In this document: positions 32,876-42,419 of the stretch, in pieces | How positions within the stretch are numbered: position 1 is the stretch's first letter | Layout of the letters: each line of letters opens with the position of its first letter | NCBI GenBank assembly: GCA_035529435.1 | Contig: DATKWS010000065.1 | Span: 1 to 48,467 of the forward strand | Direction of reading: 5' to 3' | Source of the DNA: DATKWS01 sp035529435 | GTDB taxonomy: Bacteria; Krumholzibacteriota; Krumholzibacteriia; Krumholzibacteriales; Krumholzibacteriaceae | DNA length: 48,467 nucleotides | The notes under the pieces: model-generated | Databases searched by the model: none | Seen by the model: the letters and a program-made list of their open reading frames with translations, nothing else | What the model was told of the DNA's origin: nothing | Translations under genes and position numbers: made by a program

Positions 32876-35412
32876 GCCCGCCGACGCACGAGGTCGAGCG
32901 GGCTCTTGTAACTATCCTCAGTTTTATACAATATCTCAAGTCTTTTCGTTGCAACAAGGGGAATCAGCCGCTCGGGAAAGACGGCCCGGAGGAGATCCCG
33001 GGGGGTCGATACGCCGCTCGCATCGCCGGCGATCGCGATCTCGAGCGAACCGTCATCTTCCCGGAGACGAACCGAGCATGTCCCGCAGCGCCGTGATTTC
33101 CCCTTCCGGTCGATTACTGCTTCATCTCCCCGGATCATTTCGAGCCAGAGCTTCGCAACACGAAGGGCGGGATCCGGGAGAAACCGCTCGTCCAGCCCAT
33201 CCGCTCCGGCGACGGCGCCGAAATGAAAACGGTACGTGAAACGCACATCCTGCGGCAGCTTTCCCATTCTCCGGTTAAACGGTCCGGCATGATCGTGCAC
33301 GACGATGCCCGGCGGGAGGCACCGGTTGATCGCACCGGGCGTGCAGCCGGCCGGTGAACAGAGCTCGATATCGAAGAACTCTCCGGCGCCCTCCGTGCCG
33401 ACCGCCAGCGAGGGTCCCATCGAGAGACGGGGATGGGGATGGAATCCCTCACTGAAACGCAGCGGCCAGCCGGTCATGCGCAGCGCCCGCTGGATGACGC
33501 GCATCACCTCGAGATGCGATAAAAAACATGCGCGGCCGGAGCGCTCGTACGTGAACCGGTAGCGATACACGGCGGCGTCCCCATCCCGCCCGGGGCGATC
33601 GGCCGTGGCAGCGGCATTGGTACCCGAGGCCGGCGGTGCCGTACGCGCGCCGCTCCCCGCACTCCCGCCGTCGCAGGCGCCGCATCCGATGCATTCGCCC
33701 TCCCGGCAGTCCGTCGTGAGCCGGCCGCGGTAGGCGCGTTCACGTTCGCCGAGAAGGTGACGCCGGGAGATTCCCATATCAAACCGTTCCCACGGAAGTG
33801 GAGCTTCGACGTCGAATCCGCCGGTGAAATCGGATGGGGAGACGCCATTCTCATCGAATGCCCTGCCCCAGAGATCGAACCGGAACATGTCCCGCCACCC
33901 GTCGAACCGGCAACCCAGGCGGTACGCGCTCAGAAGGACCGGCCAGAGCCGCCGGTCGCCGCGCGCCATGACACCCTCGAGTACGCTCGCCGCCGGGTTG
34001 CGCAGGTTCACCTGAACGCGACGGCCGGGGATCCGGCGCGCGAGATACGACTCCTTCGCCCGCAGTTCCTCGATCGAGCATTGCCGCTCCCACTGGAACG
34101 GCGTATCCGGCTTGGGCACGAACGGGGACACAGCCACGCCGAGCGTGAACCGCCCCGCGCTCCGCGGCAGCGCAAGGATCGCACCGACGAGATCGGCTAT
34201 CCCGGCGAGATCCTCCTGCGTCTCGGTTGGAAGGCCGATCATGAAATAAAGCTTCAGTCTCTGCCATCCACCGTCGAGGATCCGTACGCATCCATCGAGG
34301 ATGTCGTCGTTGCTCATGCCCCTGTTGATGACACGCCGGAGACGCTCGGTGCCCGCCTCGGGAGCGATGGTGAATCCGGACCTGCGTACGATGGATGAAG
34401 CGGTGACTATCTGATCCGTGATCGTCTCGGGCCGGAGGCTCGGCAGCGCGAGCGAGACGCGGCGCGCTTCGAGCTCCGGTGTGAGTCTCACGAGGAGCTC
34501 GTCGAGCCTCGAATAATCCGAGGTCGAGAGTGAGAGAAGCGATACCTCCTCCCATCCCGACGCATCGAGCCCCGCGCGCACGGCCTCCACGATCTCGTCG
34601 ACGGTGCGCTCCCGGCGCGGCCGGTTGATCATTCCGGCGTGGCAGTACCGGCAGCCCCGCGTGCAGCCCCGCTGTATCTCGACCGAGAGCCGATCGTGCA
34701 CGATTTCCGCCGAAGGCACGATGGGCCTGCGTGCGAGGTCATCGCCGCTCAGCCGGTAGGTGCGGGCCGTCGCGGCATTCGAGATGCCGTCGACATACAC
34801 CCCCGCGATACCGGCGAGCGTTTCCCGGAGACGGCCACGCGGCGCACCTGAACCCTTGCATGTGCTGAGGGCGGCGACGGCCTCGGGCAGCGACTCCTCA
34901 CCGTCACCGAGAAAGACGGCGTCGACGGCGGCCAAAAAGGGGAGCGGATTGGAACAGCAGGGACCGCCGGCCACGACCAGCGGATCATCCTCCCCCCGCC
35001 GCACCGACTCGAGCGGTATCCCGGCGCAATCGAGCACGGTGAGGAGGTTGGTATAGTTCAGCTCGTAGGTTAACGAGACACCGACGAGATCGAAGTCGCG
35101 TACCGGCGTACCCGTCTGGAGTGAGCGCAACGGTTCGGAGGAACCGCGCAGGAGACCTTCCATATCGGGCCAGGGAGTGCATGCGAATTCAACGCCGATC
35201 CCCCCAATACGGGCAAGGCGGTGGTAGAGGAATCGTATCCCCTGGTAGGACATGCCGATCTCGTACGCATCGGGAAATACGAGCAGGACATTGAAGGCAT
35301 CCCGGCGAAAGCCCTGCGAGGAGAGGTTGTACTCCCGGTCGATGTACCGTGACGGCCGTTCAGCACACGGAAGTATATTTTTGTAAAACGTCTCGGCTCC
35401 CGTTTGACGCAT
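32872..35412 (-). CDS. B12-binding radical SAM protein fused to a DUF2344 domain
   Basis: 846-aa fusion of two families usually encoded side by side (TIGR03960 and TIGR03936/DUF2344). Residues 1-230 form a cobalamin-binding-like domain (VLLVFPDAYEIGMSYQG, VVAGGPCCSNPLP, FLGDGEESLPE). The radical-SAM core has EIQRGCTRGCRYCHAG with the CxxxCxxC triad near 250. Around 575 lies a ferredoxin-like CREGECIGCGAC cluster. After a Gly/Ala-rich linker the DUF2344 part starts at YRFTYERSGRACFLSHLEVM and contains RFSEGFHPHPRLSMG. The function is not established. Its conserved place beside RNase G and L21/L27 hints at RNA or ribosome-related modification, which is inference. Followed by rng with ATGA overlap. 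Confidence 0.9.
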   Translation of the reverse strand: MRQTGAETFYKNILPCAERPSRYIDREYNLSSQGFRRDAFNVLLVFPDAYEIGMSYQGIRFLYHRLARIGGIGVEFACTPWPDMEGLLRGSSEPLRSLQTGTPVRDFDLVGVSLTYELNYTNLLTVLDCAGIPLESVRRGEDDPLVVAGGPCCSNPLPFLAAVDAVFLGDGEESLPEAVAALSTCKGSGAPRGRLRETLAGIAGVYVDGISNAATARTYRLSGDDLARRPIVPSAEIVHDRLSVEIQRGCTRGCRYCHAGMINRPRRERTVDEIVEAVRAGLDASGWEEVSLLSLSTSDYSRLDELLVRLTPELEARRVSLALPSLRPETITDQIVTASSIVRRSGFTIAPEAGTERLRRVINRGMSNDDILDGCVRILDGGWQRLKLYFMIGLPTETQEDLAGIADLVGAILALPRSAGRFTLGVAVSPFVPKPDTPFQWERQCSIEELRAKESYLARRIPGRRVQVNLRNPAASVLEGVMARGDRRLWPVLLSAYRLGCRFDGWRDMFRFDLWGRAFDENGVSPSDFTGGFDVEAPLPWERFDMGISRRHLLGERERAYRGRLTTDCREGECIGCGACDGGSAGSGARTAPPASGTNAAATADRPGRDGDAAVYRYRFTYERSGRACFLSHLEVMRVIQRALRMTGWPLRFSEGFHPHPRLSMGPSLAVGTEGAGEFFDIELCSPAGCTPGAINRCLPPGIVVHDHAGPFNRRMGKLPQDVRFTYRFHFGAVAGADGLDERFLPDPALRVAKLWLEMIRGDEAVIDRKGKSRRCGTCSVRLREDDGSLEIAIAGDASGVSTPRDLLRAVFPERLIPLVATKRLEILYKTEDSYKSPLDLVRRRA

Positions 35413-35421
35413 CGTCTACCG

Positions 35422-36804
35422 TCAAACCTCCCCTCCCACCGTGATGGCCGGTATGCGCACCGTGGGCTGCGCGTCGGCAACCGGCACCAGCTGTCCGTCC
35501 TTACCGCACGTTCCTATGTCGAATCCCAGATCATTCCCTACCATGTCTATCTCCCCCAGGATCTTGGGGCCGTTGCCGATGAGCGTCGCTCCGCGCACCG
35601 GTTCGGTGATCTTTCCGCCTTGGATGCGGTACGCCTCGTTGACCTTGAACACGAAATCGCCCGTCGATGTGTCGACCTGCCCGCCTCCCATGCGCGCGAC
35701 GTACAAACCCTCCTTGACACCGGCGACGATCTCGGTGGGATCGTGTTCGCCGGGGGCGATAAAGGTGTTGCTCATGCGTACGATCGGCCTGAACCGGTAC
35801 GACTGCCGCCGCCCGTTCCCCGTGGAATCGAGACGGAGCTTCGCCGCCGCCAGCCGGTCGAGAAGCCAGCCGCGCAGGACACCGTTCTCCACCGTGATGG
35901 TCCGCTGGGCTTCGATTCCCTCATCGTCGAAGATATACGAGCCGCGCTTTCCGTCGAGCGTGGCGTCGTCGATCACCGTCACGAGCGGTGAGGCGATCAT
36001 CTCGCCGACCCTGCCGCTGTAGATCGAGAGACCCTTCTCGGCGGCATCCCCTTCGAGCCCGTGCCCGATCGCCTCGTGCGTCATCGTTCCACCGGCCTGG
36101 CTTCCCAGCACGACCGTCATCGTACCGGCCGGCGCCCGCCTCGCCCGCAGCACCGTGATCGCGCTCGCACCGGTTTCCGCGGCGAGCCGCTCGTGGTCCA
36201 CGTCGCGGATGAATTCGAATCCCTTCCTCCCGCCGACGGCGCGGTAGGCAGTCTGAAGATCCCCACCCTCGCGCGCGATCGCTCGAACCGTGAAGAGAAC
36301 CTGCCGGCGCTCATCCTCGACGGCGTCTCCCTCGCTGTTGAATATCCAGATGCGCTTCAGGGAATCGCCGTAGTTGACCTGTACCTGCGAAATCTCATCC
36401 CCCGCTCCACGCGCCGCCCGGTCGGCCTCGAGCACCAGTGCCGCTTTGGCATCGATCGAAACGGTATCGGCGGGTTCCGCGATTCCACCGGTCGTTCCTC
36501 TCCGCGCTTCGCCGAGCGTGACCGTCCCGCCGCCCCCGGCCCGGAGCTCGGCCGTGACCTCGCGCCCCAGTCGGAAAAGCTCATCCCTGTTCATGATATT
36601 CGAATAGCCGTAGGCGGTGCGGAATCCCGTCATGACCCGGAGCCCGAATCCGCTGTCGCACCCGCTCGAGATCCGTTCGACCCTGCGGTCCTCACAGGAA
36701 ATCTCGTGAATGATACTCCGCTCGAAGTAGAATTCCGCGAACTCCGCTCCCCGGGAGACGACGTACTCGATTGCGCTCTGGATATCCCGACGGTCGGGCA
36801 TCAT
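35422..36804 (-). CDS. tldD: TldD/PmbA family metallopeptidase, TldD-like
   Basis: 460-aa subunit of the TldD/TldE zinc protease, which degrades unfolded peptides and matures modified peptides. The metal site MTHEAIGHGLEGD (HExxxH form, near residues 235-245) marks the catalytic TldD subunit rather than the motif-less TldE. N-terminal AEFAEFYFERS and C-terminal VRMSNTFIAPG and MVGNDLGFDIGTCGKDGQ blocks also match. No tldE/pmbA partner is in the window. It lies 9 bp after purF and 9 bp before the radical-SAM gene. No modified peptide precursor is visible next to it. Confidence 0.94.
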   Translation of the reverse strand: MMPDRRDIQSAIEYVVSRGAEFAEFYFERSIIHEISCEDRRVERISSGCDSGFGLRVMTGFRTAYGYSNIMNRDELFRLGREVTAELRAGGGGTVTLGEARRGTTGGIAEPADTVSIDAKAALVLEADRAARGAGDEISQVQVNYGDSLKRIWIFNSEGDAVEDERRQVLFTVRAIAREGGDLQTAYRAVGGRKGFEFIRDVDHERLAAETGASAITVLRARRAPAGTMTVVLGSQAGGTMTHEAIGHGLEGDAAEKGLSIYSGRVGEMIASPLVTVIDDATLDGKRGSYIFDDEGIEAQRTITVENGVLRGWLLDRLAAAKLRLDSTGNGRRQSYRFRPIVRMSNTFIAPGEHDPTEIVAGVKEGLYVARMGGGQVDTSTGDFVFKVNEAYRIQGGKITEPVRGATLIGNGPKILGEIDMVGNDLGFDIGTCGKDGQLVPVADAQPTVRIPAITVGGEV

Positions 36805-36813
36805 GAGAAGGTA

Positions 36814-38271
36814 CTACTCCCCCCTGACCTCTTCCCCCGCGCAGCAGCCGCGATTCATTCCCCGTGCATCCTTGCCGCGGAAACCGGGATCCCCGATCGG
36901 ATATGAACCGTCAAAGCATGCGACGCAGAAGTTCTCCGGATCATCGACACACGAGAGCAGTCCTTCGAGCGAGAGATACCGGAGGCTTTCGACACCGAGG
37001 TAATCACGGATCTCCTCCACCGTGTGGTTCGAGGCGATCAGCTCGTCCCGTGTCGGTGTATCGATCCCGTAGTAACACGAATGGGTGATGGGGGGAGAAC
37101 CGATGCGCAGGTGAATCTGTGCGGCGCCCGCCTGCCGTAATATCGAAACGAGCTTTTTCACCGTGGACCCACGGACGATCGAATCATCCACCACGACGAC
37201 CCGGCGGCCGCACAGAACGCCCCGCACCGGATTGAACTTGATCCGTACATCCCAGTCCCGCGTGCTCTGGCGCGGCTGGATGAATGTCCTTCCCACGTAG
37301 TGATTGCGGATGAGGCCGAACTCGAACGGAAGCTTGGACTGCTCGGCGTATCCGAGGGCGATCGTGTTGCTCGAATCGGGCACCGATATGACGATGTCCG
37401 CCTCGACGTGCGACTCCGCGGCGAGCCGCCGGCCGAGCTGCCGCCTGACCTTGTCGACGTTCTCCCCGAACACCTTGCTGTCTGGACGGGAAAAATAGAT
37501 GAATTCGAATATGCATTTGGAGAGGGTTCCGGCCCGTTTCGCAAAGCGGGTGGTGGCAAGACCCTCATCGCCGGCGATACACATCTCTCCCGGCTCGACC
37601 TCCCTGACGTAGCGGCCACCGATAATGTCGAAGGCACAGCTCTCCGAGGCGAAGACGTGCGCATTCTCGAGCATGCCGATACAGAGCGGCCTGAAGCCGC
37701 GCGGATCGCGCGCGGCGATGATTTTCCGGCCGGCAAGAAATGTCAGCGAATACGCGCCTGATACCTGCACGAGCGCGTCGGTGATCATATCCTCGAGCCT
37801 CCCCCTGCGGCTGCGGGCGATCAGGTGCAGGATCACCTCGCTGTCCATCGTGCTGCTGAAGATCGAGCCTTCATTCTCCATTCGCCGCCTGAGCTCGAGT
37901 GCGTTGACGAGATTCCCGTTGTGGGCGATGGCTATCTTGCCGATCTTGCAGTTGACGAGAAACGGCTGCGCGTTCACCAATTCCGAGAATCCCGTCGTCG
38001 AATACCGGTTGTGCCCGATGGCGAGATACCCTTTGAGTGATGATATGATCTCGTCATTGTAAACCTTGGAAACGAGTCCCATTCCCCTGTGCTCGAAGAC
38101 ACGGTCCCCATCGGACGCGATGATGCCGGTGCTCTCCTGTCCGCGGTGCTGGAGGGCGTAGAGACCGAGATACGTGATCTGGGCGGCGTTCCCGGTTCCA
38201 TGGATACCGAATACGGCGCATTCCTCGCGGATGCTCTTCGCTCCGATCATGTCACCGTCACTCGCCTTCAT
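36814..38271 (-). CDS. purF: Amidophosphoribosyltransferase
   Basis: First enzyme of de novo purine synthesis, making phosphoribosylamine from PRPP and glutamine. The 485-aa protein has an N-terminal glutamine amidotransferase whose nucleophile Cys lies in REECAVFGIHG, after a 16-17 residue propeptide that must be cleaved. The PRPP site VVVVDDSIVRGSTVKKL is present. Cysteines in CIFEFIYF, HSCYYGID and NFCVACFDG match the four [4Fe-4S] ligands of the Bacillus-type enzyme, so an oxygen-sensitive cluster is likely. ATG 38271 is preferred, with GGAGAG upstream, over the longer frame from 38304. Confidence 0.96.
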   Translation of the reverse strand: MKASDGDMIGAKSIREECAVFGIHGTGNAAQITYLGLYALQHRGQESTGIIASDGDRVFEHRGMGLVSKVYNDEIISSLKGYLAIGHNRYSTTGFSELVNAQPFLVNCKIGKIAIAHNGNLVNALELRRRMENEGSIFSSTMDSEVILHLIARSRRGRLEDMITDALVQVSGAYSLTFLAGRKIIAARDPRGFRPLCIGMLENAHVFASESCAFDIIGGRYVREVEPGEMCIAGDEGLATTRFAKRAGTLSKCIFEFIYFSRPDSKVFGENVDKVRRQLGRRLAAESHVEADIVISVPDSSNTIALGYAEQSKLPFEFGLIRNHYVGRTFIQPRQSTRDWDVRIKFNPVRGVLCGRRVVVVDDSIVRGSTVKKLVSILRQAGAAQIHLRIGSPPITHSCYYGIDTPTRDELIASNHTVEEIRDYLGVESLRYLSLEGLLSCVDDPENFCVACFDGSYPIGDPGFRGKDARGMNRGCCAGEEVRGE

Positions 38272-38356
38272 CACAACCGCTCTCCTTTCGGGCCGGTACC
38301 GCACGGGCGTCGGCCGACCTCACGGCACCGTTCTCGAAGCCGCGCCGCCGGAGCGT

Positions 38357-39061
38357 TCACACGCCCCGGCCCCCACGTATCATCTCCCCGGCAAGCGGCA
38401 CCACAGAGACGAGTTCGAGCCTCTGGTAGTGCGGATTGAGGAGCAATCCCTCCCGGCGGGATCGGGTGACGGCGATGCGCCCGGCCGTTTTCAATGCTTC
38501 CCCCCGGCTCCCCGCGGAGACGATGATCCGCCACATTTCACCGGCCTTCATTCCCGACACGCCGACACCGGCCGCTCGCCCGTTCAGGCGGTCCGCGAAT
38601 CCCGCTTCCCGCTCGCCGTTTCGCTCGCGTACCAGGCAATCGAGTGCGTACAGATCGTCCAGCCGCACACCGGCCGTATCGGTGCGGAGCGCATAATCGT
38701 GCTCGAGCTCGAGATCACCCCTGCACGCGGCCGGCGATGGTTGCCCGGGCATTTCGACCGCGGTGGACGCCGCATCACCATCACCCAGTGGAACACCGCG
38801 CCCCGCGGTGTTCTCCAAAATCATGAGCCGGTACCGGTGCTTGTTCTGATTGGTGAATGCGCTGTCCATACGAACCGCGCGATCGATTTCATCCATGATC
38901 GATCCGCCGTTCCCCTCGGCCGTGAAACCCCAGTAGGAATAACGAAGCAACCCGTGGACACGACCGGAGAAGTCGAGCTTCTCGGTCAATGTCAGCCAGG
39001 CGGTCTGCGCCACGAGATCGACGACCTTGAGCCGTACCCAGAGCTCCATCCAGACGCTCAC
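38357..39061 (-). CDS. Tandem PurS-like protein, putative FGAM synthase subunit
   Basis: 234-aa protein starting at a GTG that overlaps the purQ stop codon (GTGA). I see two copies of a PurS-like beta-alpha-beta-alpha-beta pattern. The C-terminal copy is clearer: GMKAGEMWRIIVSAG, then GEALKTAGRIAV, then LLLNPHYQRLELVSV, which lines up with the KLRLGKSIHLEVEAE, helix and LLVNPVVEEYEV order of PurS. The N-terminal copy is MELWVRLKVVDLVAQTAW, VHGLLRYSYWGFTAEG, a helix, and KHRYRLMILE. The linker is about 40 residues, Gly/Ala/Pro-rich. PurL here is the small type that needs PurQ and PurS, and no other PurS is visible. The role as PurS is inference; the family assignment needs a profile search. 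Confidence 0.72.
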   Translation of the reverse strand: MSVWMELWVRLKVVDLVAQTAWLTLTEKLDFSGRVHGLLRYSYWGFTAEGNGGSIMDEIDRAVRMDSAFTNQNKHRYRLMILENTAGRGVPLGDGDAASTAVEMPGQPSPAACRGDLELEHDYALRTDTAGVRLDDLYALDCLVRERNGEREAGFADRLNGRAAGVGVSGMKAGEMWRIIVSAGSRGEALKTAGRIAVTRSRREGLLLNPHYQRLELVSVVPLAGEMIRGGRGV

Positions 39062-39945
39062 GGGGCGTCCTCCTCTCCCCGGACGGCACCGGCATCGGCA
39101 CCCGCTCCGGTACGGTCCATCATGCCGCCCCCGCCGATGAGGGACGAGAAGATCCGCCGCCCGGGCCCCTCCTTCTCGAGCCCGGCCGCATCTCCCGCGG
39201 CGCGCGATCTTTCCTTTCCCCACGGTCCGGGAAGATCCTCCGGCACCTGCCTGAGCCACGTCGCACGCTCGGGATGCGGCATCATCGCCAACACATTTCC
39301 TTCCGGATTGCACACGCCGGCCATATTCTCCATCGATCCATTGGGATTGACCGGGAACGCCGGATCGATCTCACCCGTGGCGGTGCAGTAACGAAGCACG
39401 ATTTGGTCGTTCCGCTTCATCTCGCCGAGCACTCCGGCGTCCTCGGTGACGAACCTGCCCTCGGCATGCGCGATCGGGACCGGGACGATCCCCCCTTCAT
39501 CGATCGAGCCGGTCCAGATGCAGCTGCTTTTTTCGCGTCTGAGGAATACCCAGTTGCAATAGTATCCCTCGCGGTCCGCCATGCGGTTGGGGGCCAGCGC
39601 AAAATCGACGCGCTCCCAGTGCAGGCCGGGGATGAATCCCGACTCGACGAGTACCTGAGCGCCGTTGCATATGCCGAGGAGCGGCCGCCCCGCGCGGGCG
39701 AGGTCGCCGAGCGTGTCCATGATCCGGTCCTTCGCCGCCACGACCCCCGCCCTGATCCGATCCTGGTAGGAAAACCCCCCCGGCAGGATCACGGCGATCG
39801 CCTCATCGAGCAGGGCGGGATCTTCGTTCCACCGGAACAGCTCGGCCGCCAGCCCGGCCGATCGGACGGCGAGGGCCGTCTCATCCTCGCAGTTCACGCC
39901 GGGGAACTGGATAATCGCGACCGTTCCCTTGAAGGAATTCGTCAC
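39058..39945 (-). CDS. purQ: FGAM synthase glutaminase subunit
   Basis: 295-aa class I amidotransferase that feeds ammonia to PurL. The core is VAIIQFPGVNCEDETALAV, LPGGFSYQDRIRAG, the nucleophile Cys in LLGICNGAQVL, the late MMPHPERATWLRQVPEDLPG block and the helix RRIFSSLIGG near residue 265. It is longer than Bacillus PurQ (~227 aa): an insert follows HPERA and a Gly/Asp/Glu-rich tail follows IFSSL. GTG start at 39945 with AAAGGAGC upstream. The stop overlaps the start of the PurS-like gene; purL lies upstream. Confidence 0.95.
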   Translation of the reverse strand: MTNSFKGTVAIIQFPGVNCEDETALAVRSAGLAAELFRWNEDPALLDEAIAVILPGGFSYQDRIRAGVVAAKDRIMDTLGDLARAGRPLLGICNGAQVLVESGFIPGLHWERVDFALAPNRMADREGYYCNWVFLRREKSSCIWTGSIDEGGIVPVPIAHAEGRFVTEDAGVLGEMKRNDQIVLRYCTATGEIDPAFPVNPNGSMENMAGVCNPEGNVLAMMPHPERATWLRQVPEDLPGPWGKERSRAAGDAAGLEKEGPGRRIFSSLIGGGGMMDRTGAGADAGAVRGEEDAP

Positions 39946-40008
39946 TCGTGCTCCTTTCGGCCTTCAATGCCACGCGGTGGTACCGCGCGCCGGAGAACCG
40001 CTCCGCCA

Positions 40009-42399
40009 TCATTCATTCGCCGCGTGCTCCTTTCTCTCGACTCCGAATATGGCGCGGCATCCCGCCGCGTACGCCGCGTAAAGCTCATCGATATCCCACA
40101 CGGCACGCCTTGTGCCGCCGTCAAGCACTTCGAGCCGGCGCCGCGGAGCGAGTGAACCGAGCCTGAAGAGTGGAACCCGGTTGCGCGTGCAGAGGGCGAG
40201 CGCCTTGCTCTCCATTCCCGCGGGAAGCTCGACGATGAATCCGCCCGTCTCGGAGAAGAGGAGCACGTGCGGCGGGAGCTCGAGTTTCTCGAACTCGGCG
40301 AGATCGATCGTGAGCCCGAGATCGCCGGCGTCCCGCGCACCGAGCGCCATCTCGGCCAGAGCGGTGATGAGCCCCCCCTGTCCTATATCGTGGCACGCCT
40401 TGATCCAGCCGAGGCGGTGCATCTCGATGACCGCCGCGATCTGTCGCCGCTCGCGGATGAAATCGGCGGTGGGCACATTCGCACCGAGCGCATTGTACAC
40501 GACGCGGTAATACTCGCTGCCGCCGAGCTCATCGAGCGGTTGCCCGAGAAGAAAAATCTCGTCGCCCTCCTGCTTGAACCGCAGCGATCTGCACCGCGAG
40601 TAATCCTCGACGACGCCCACGCATGCAATGATCGGTGAAGGCGGTATCGCGCGCCCGCTCTCACCCTGGTTGTAGAAGCTGACGTTCCCCGAGACGACGG
40701 GAAGCGGATGCCCCTCGTGGGCGAGGTGTCCGATACCGCGGCAGGCGTCACCGACCCCCCGCACTCCCTCGGCGAATTCCCAGAAGACCTCCGCGATCTC
40801 GGGATTCCCGTAGTTGAGGCAATCGGTGATCGTGGCCGGAACGCCCCCCACGGCGGCGACATTCCGCGCCGCCTCGCACACGGCGAGTGCTCCGCCCTGG
40901 TACGGATCGAGGCGCCCGTACCGTGGATTGCCGTCCACGGTAAAGGCGAGTCCCACCGTGCTGCCCGGCAGCGGCGCGATGACCCCCGCATCGGCCTCGC
41001 CGGGCCGCAGCACGGCCCGTCCCTGCACCTCGCTGTCGTAGCGGCGGAAAACATGATTCTTCGATGCGATATTGGGAGAGGAGAGAACGCTGATGACATC
41101 ATCGCGGAGCGAACGGGCGGTATCGAGGGCGGGCTCCTCGAATCGGATGCGGCGCGGCTTCTTCGCCCGGTCATACTTGATACCGGTGGTGATGACATCG
41201 ACGGGCGCCTCGCAGACGAGATCGCCGCCGCTGCGAATGCGGTACTGGCGCTCCACCGTTACCTCGCCGATCACCACCGCACCGGCCCCATGGTAGAGAT
41301 GGGGCAGCTCGAAATCCTCGTTGTAGATACGGAGTACGTCATCGACGATGCCGGCGGGAACGGCGAGACAGTACCGCTCCTGCGTCTCGGAGCACGACAC
41401 AACGGCGGGTGGATACGAGCCGACGGCGAGATTGACCTTATCGAGATCGATCGTGACGCCGAAACCGCCGGCATCGGCCATCTCGGACGTCACGCAGGCG
41501 ATCCCCCCCGCGCCGAGATCCTTGAACCCGATCGTGACGTTCTTCCGCCCGGCAAGTTCCAACACCTTCCGGTTCGCCACCGTGAGAACCCGCTTGAGGA
41601 ACGGATCGGGAACCTGAACGGCACCCCTGTTGGCCTCCTCCACCGCCGCGAGATCCTCGGAGGCGAACGCGGCCCCGCCGAAGCCGGAGTCATCGGTCGG
41701 TTTACCGACGAGTATCATGCGGTAGGGAATCTCCCGCGCCGCTTCGGGGACGCGGCTCCGAAGAATACGCGACTCCCTGACAAGCCCGACGGCGACGACA
41801 TTGACCAGGCAGTTCTCGTCGTACCCCTCGTCGAAGACGATGTCTCCGCCGAGGTTCGGCACGCCGAGCGCATTACCGTACTGGGCGATCCCCTCGACGA
41901 CCCCCCGCGCGATCGCGACGGATTGGTAGCCGTTTGCTCCGCCGGGATCGCCGAACCGCAGCGGATCGAGGACTCCGACGACCTCGGCCCCCATGCAGTA
42001 GACATCGCGAACGATGCCCCCGATTCCCGTGGCGGCCCCCTCGACGGGAAGCACCTGCGAGGGATGGTTGTGGCTCTCGTGGGCGATCACGAGGCAGTGC
42101 CAGTCGCCGTCCTCCGCCTCGGCGAACCGTACGATCCCCGCGTCCTCGCCCGGCCCCAGGACAACATTGGGGGCATCGGTGGGAAGGAGTTCCTTGAGGA
42201 TGGCACGGCTGCTCTTGTAACTACAGTGCTCGCTCCACATCGTGTTGAATATGGTGATCTCCACGATCGTGGGATCGCGCTCGAGGAGTTTCACGACGCG
42301 GCGCGCCTCCGCCACGGTCAGGTTGAGGCCGTGGGATGCGAGGAGCTTTGTAACCTCATCATCGGATCTTCCGTCGATCGCCAGGGTTCCCTTGAGCAC
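40009..42399 (-). CDS. purL: FGAM synthase synthetase subunit (small PurL)
   Basis: About 796-aa ATP-dependent synthetase making formylglycinamidine ribonucleotide. It is the small PurL type, without the PurS-like and glutaminase domains of the large enzyme. Diagnostic blocks: NTMWSEHCSYKSSRAILKEL, ESHNHPSQVLPVEGAATGIGG, GVPNLGGDIVFDEGY, KDLGAGGIACVTSEMADAGG, and in the second half DCLNYGNPE and ACHDIGQGGLITALAEM. Start: GTG 42399 has AAAGGA seven bases upstream and is preferred; GTG 42423 or ATG 42420, which overlap the purB stop, are also possible. Order purB-purL-purQ-PurS-like-purF. Confidence 0.96.
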   Translation of the reverse strand: MLKGTLAIDGRSDDEVTKLLASHGLNLTVAEARRVVKLLERDPTIVEITIFNTMWSEHCSYKSSRAILKELLPTDAPNVVLGPGEDAGIVRFAEAEDGDWHCLVIAHESHNHPSQVLPVEGAATGIGGIVRDVYCMGAEVVGVLDPLRFGDPGGANGYQSVAIARGVVEGIAQYGNALGVPNLGGDIVFDEGYDENCLVNVVAVGLVRESRILRSRVPEAAREIPYRMILVGKPTDDSGFGGAAFASEDLAAVEEANRGAVQVPDPFLKRVLTVANRKVLELAGRKNVTIGFKDLGAGGIACVTSEMADAGGFGVTIDLDKVNLAVGSYPPAVVSCSETQERYCLAVPAGIVDDVLRIYNEDFELPHLYHGAGAVVIGEVTVERQYRIRSGGDLVCEAPVDVITTGIKYDRAKKPRRIRFEEPALDTARSLRDDVISVLSSPNIASKNHVFRRYDSEVQGRAVLRPGEADAGVIAPLPGSTVGLAFTVDGNPRYGRLDPYQGGALAVCEAARNVAAVGGVPATITDCLNYGNPEIAEVFWEFAEGVRGVGDACRGIGHLAHEGHPLPVVSGNVSFYNQGESGRAIPPSPIIACVGVVEDYSRCRSLRFKQEGDEIFLLGQPLDELGGSEYYRVVYNALGANVPTADFIRERRQIAAVIEMHRLGWIKACHDIGQGGLITALAEMALGARDAGDLGLTIDLAEFEKLELPPHVLLFSETGGFIVELPAGMESKALALCTRNRVPLFRLGSLAPRRRLEVLDGGTRRAVWDIDELYAAYAAGCRAIFGVERKEHAANE

Positions 42400-42419
42400 C
42401 CGTACATCCTTTCTGCACA

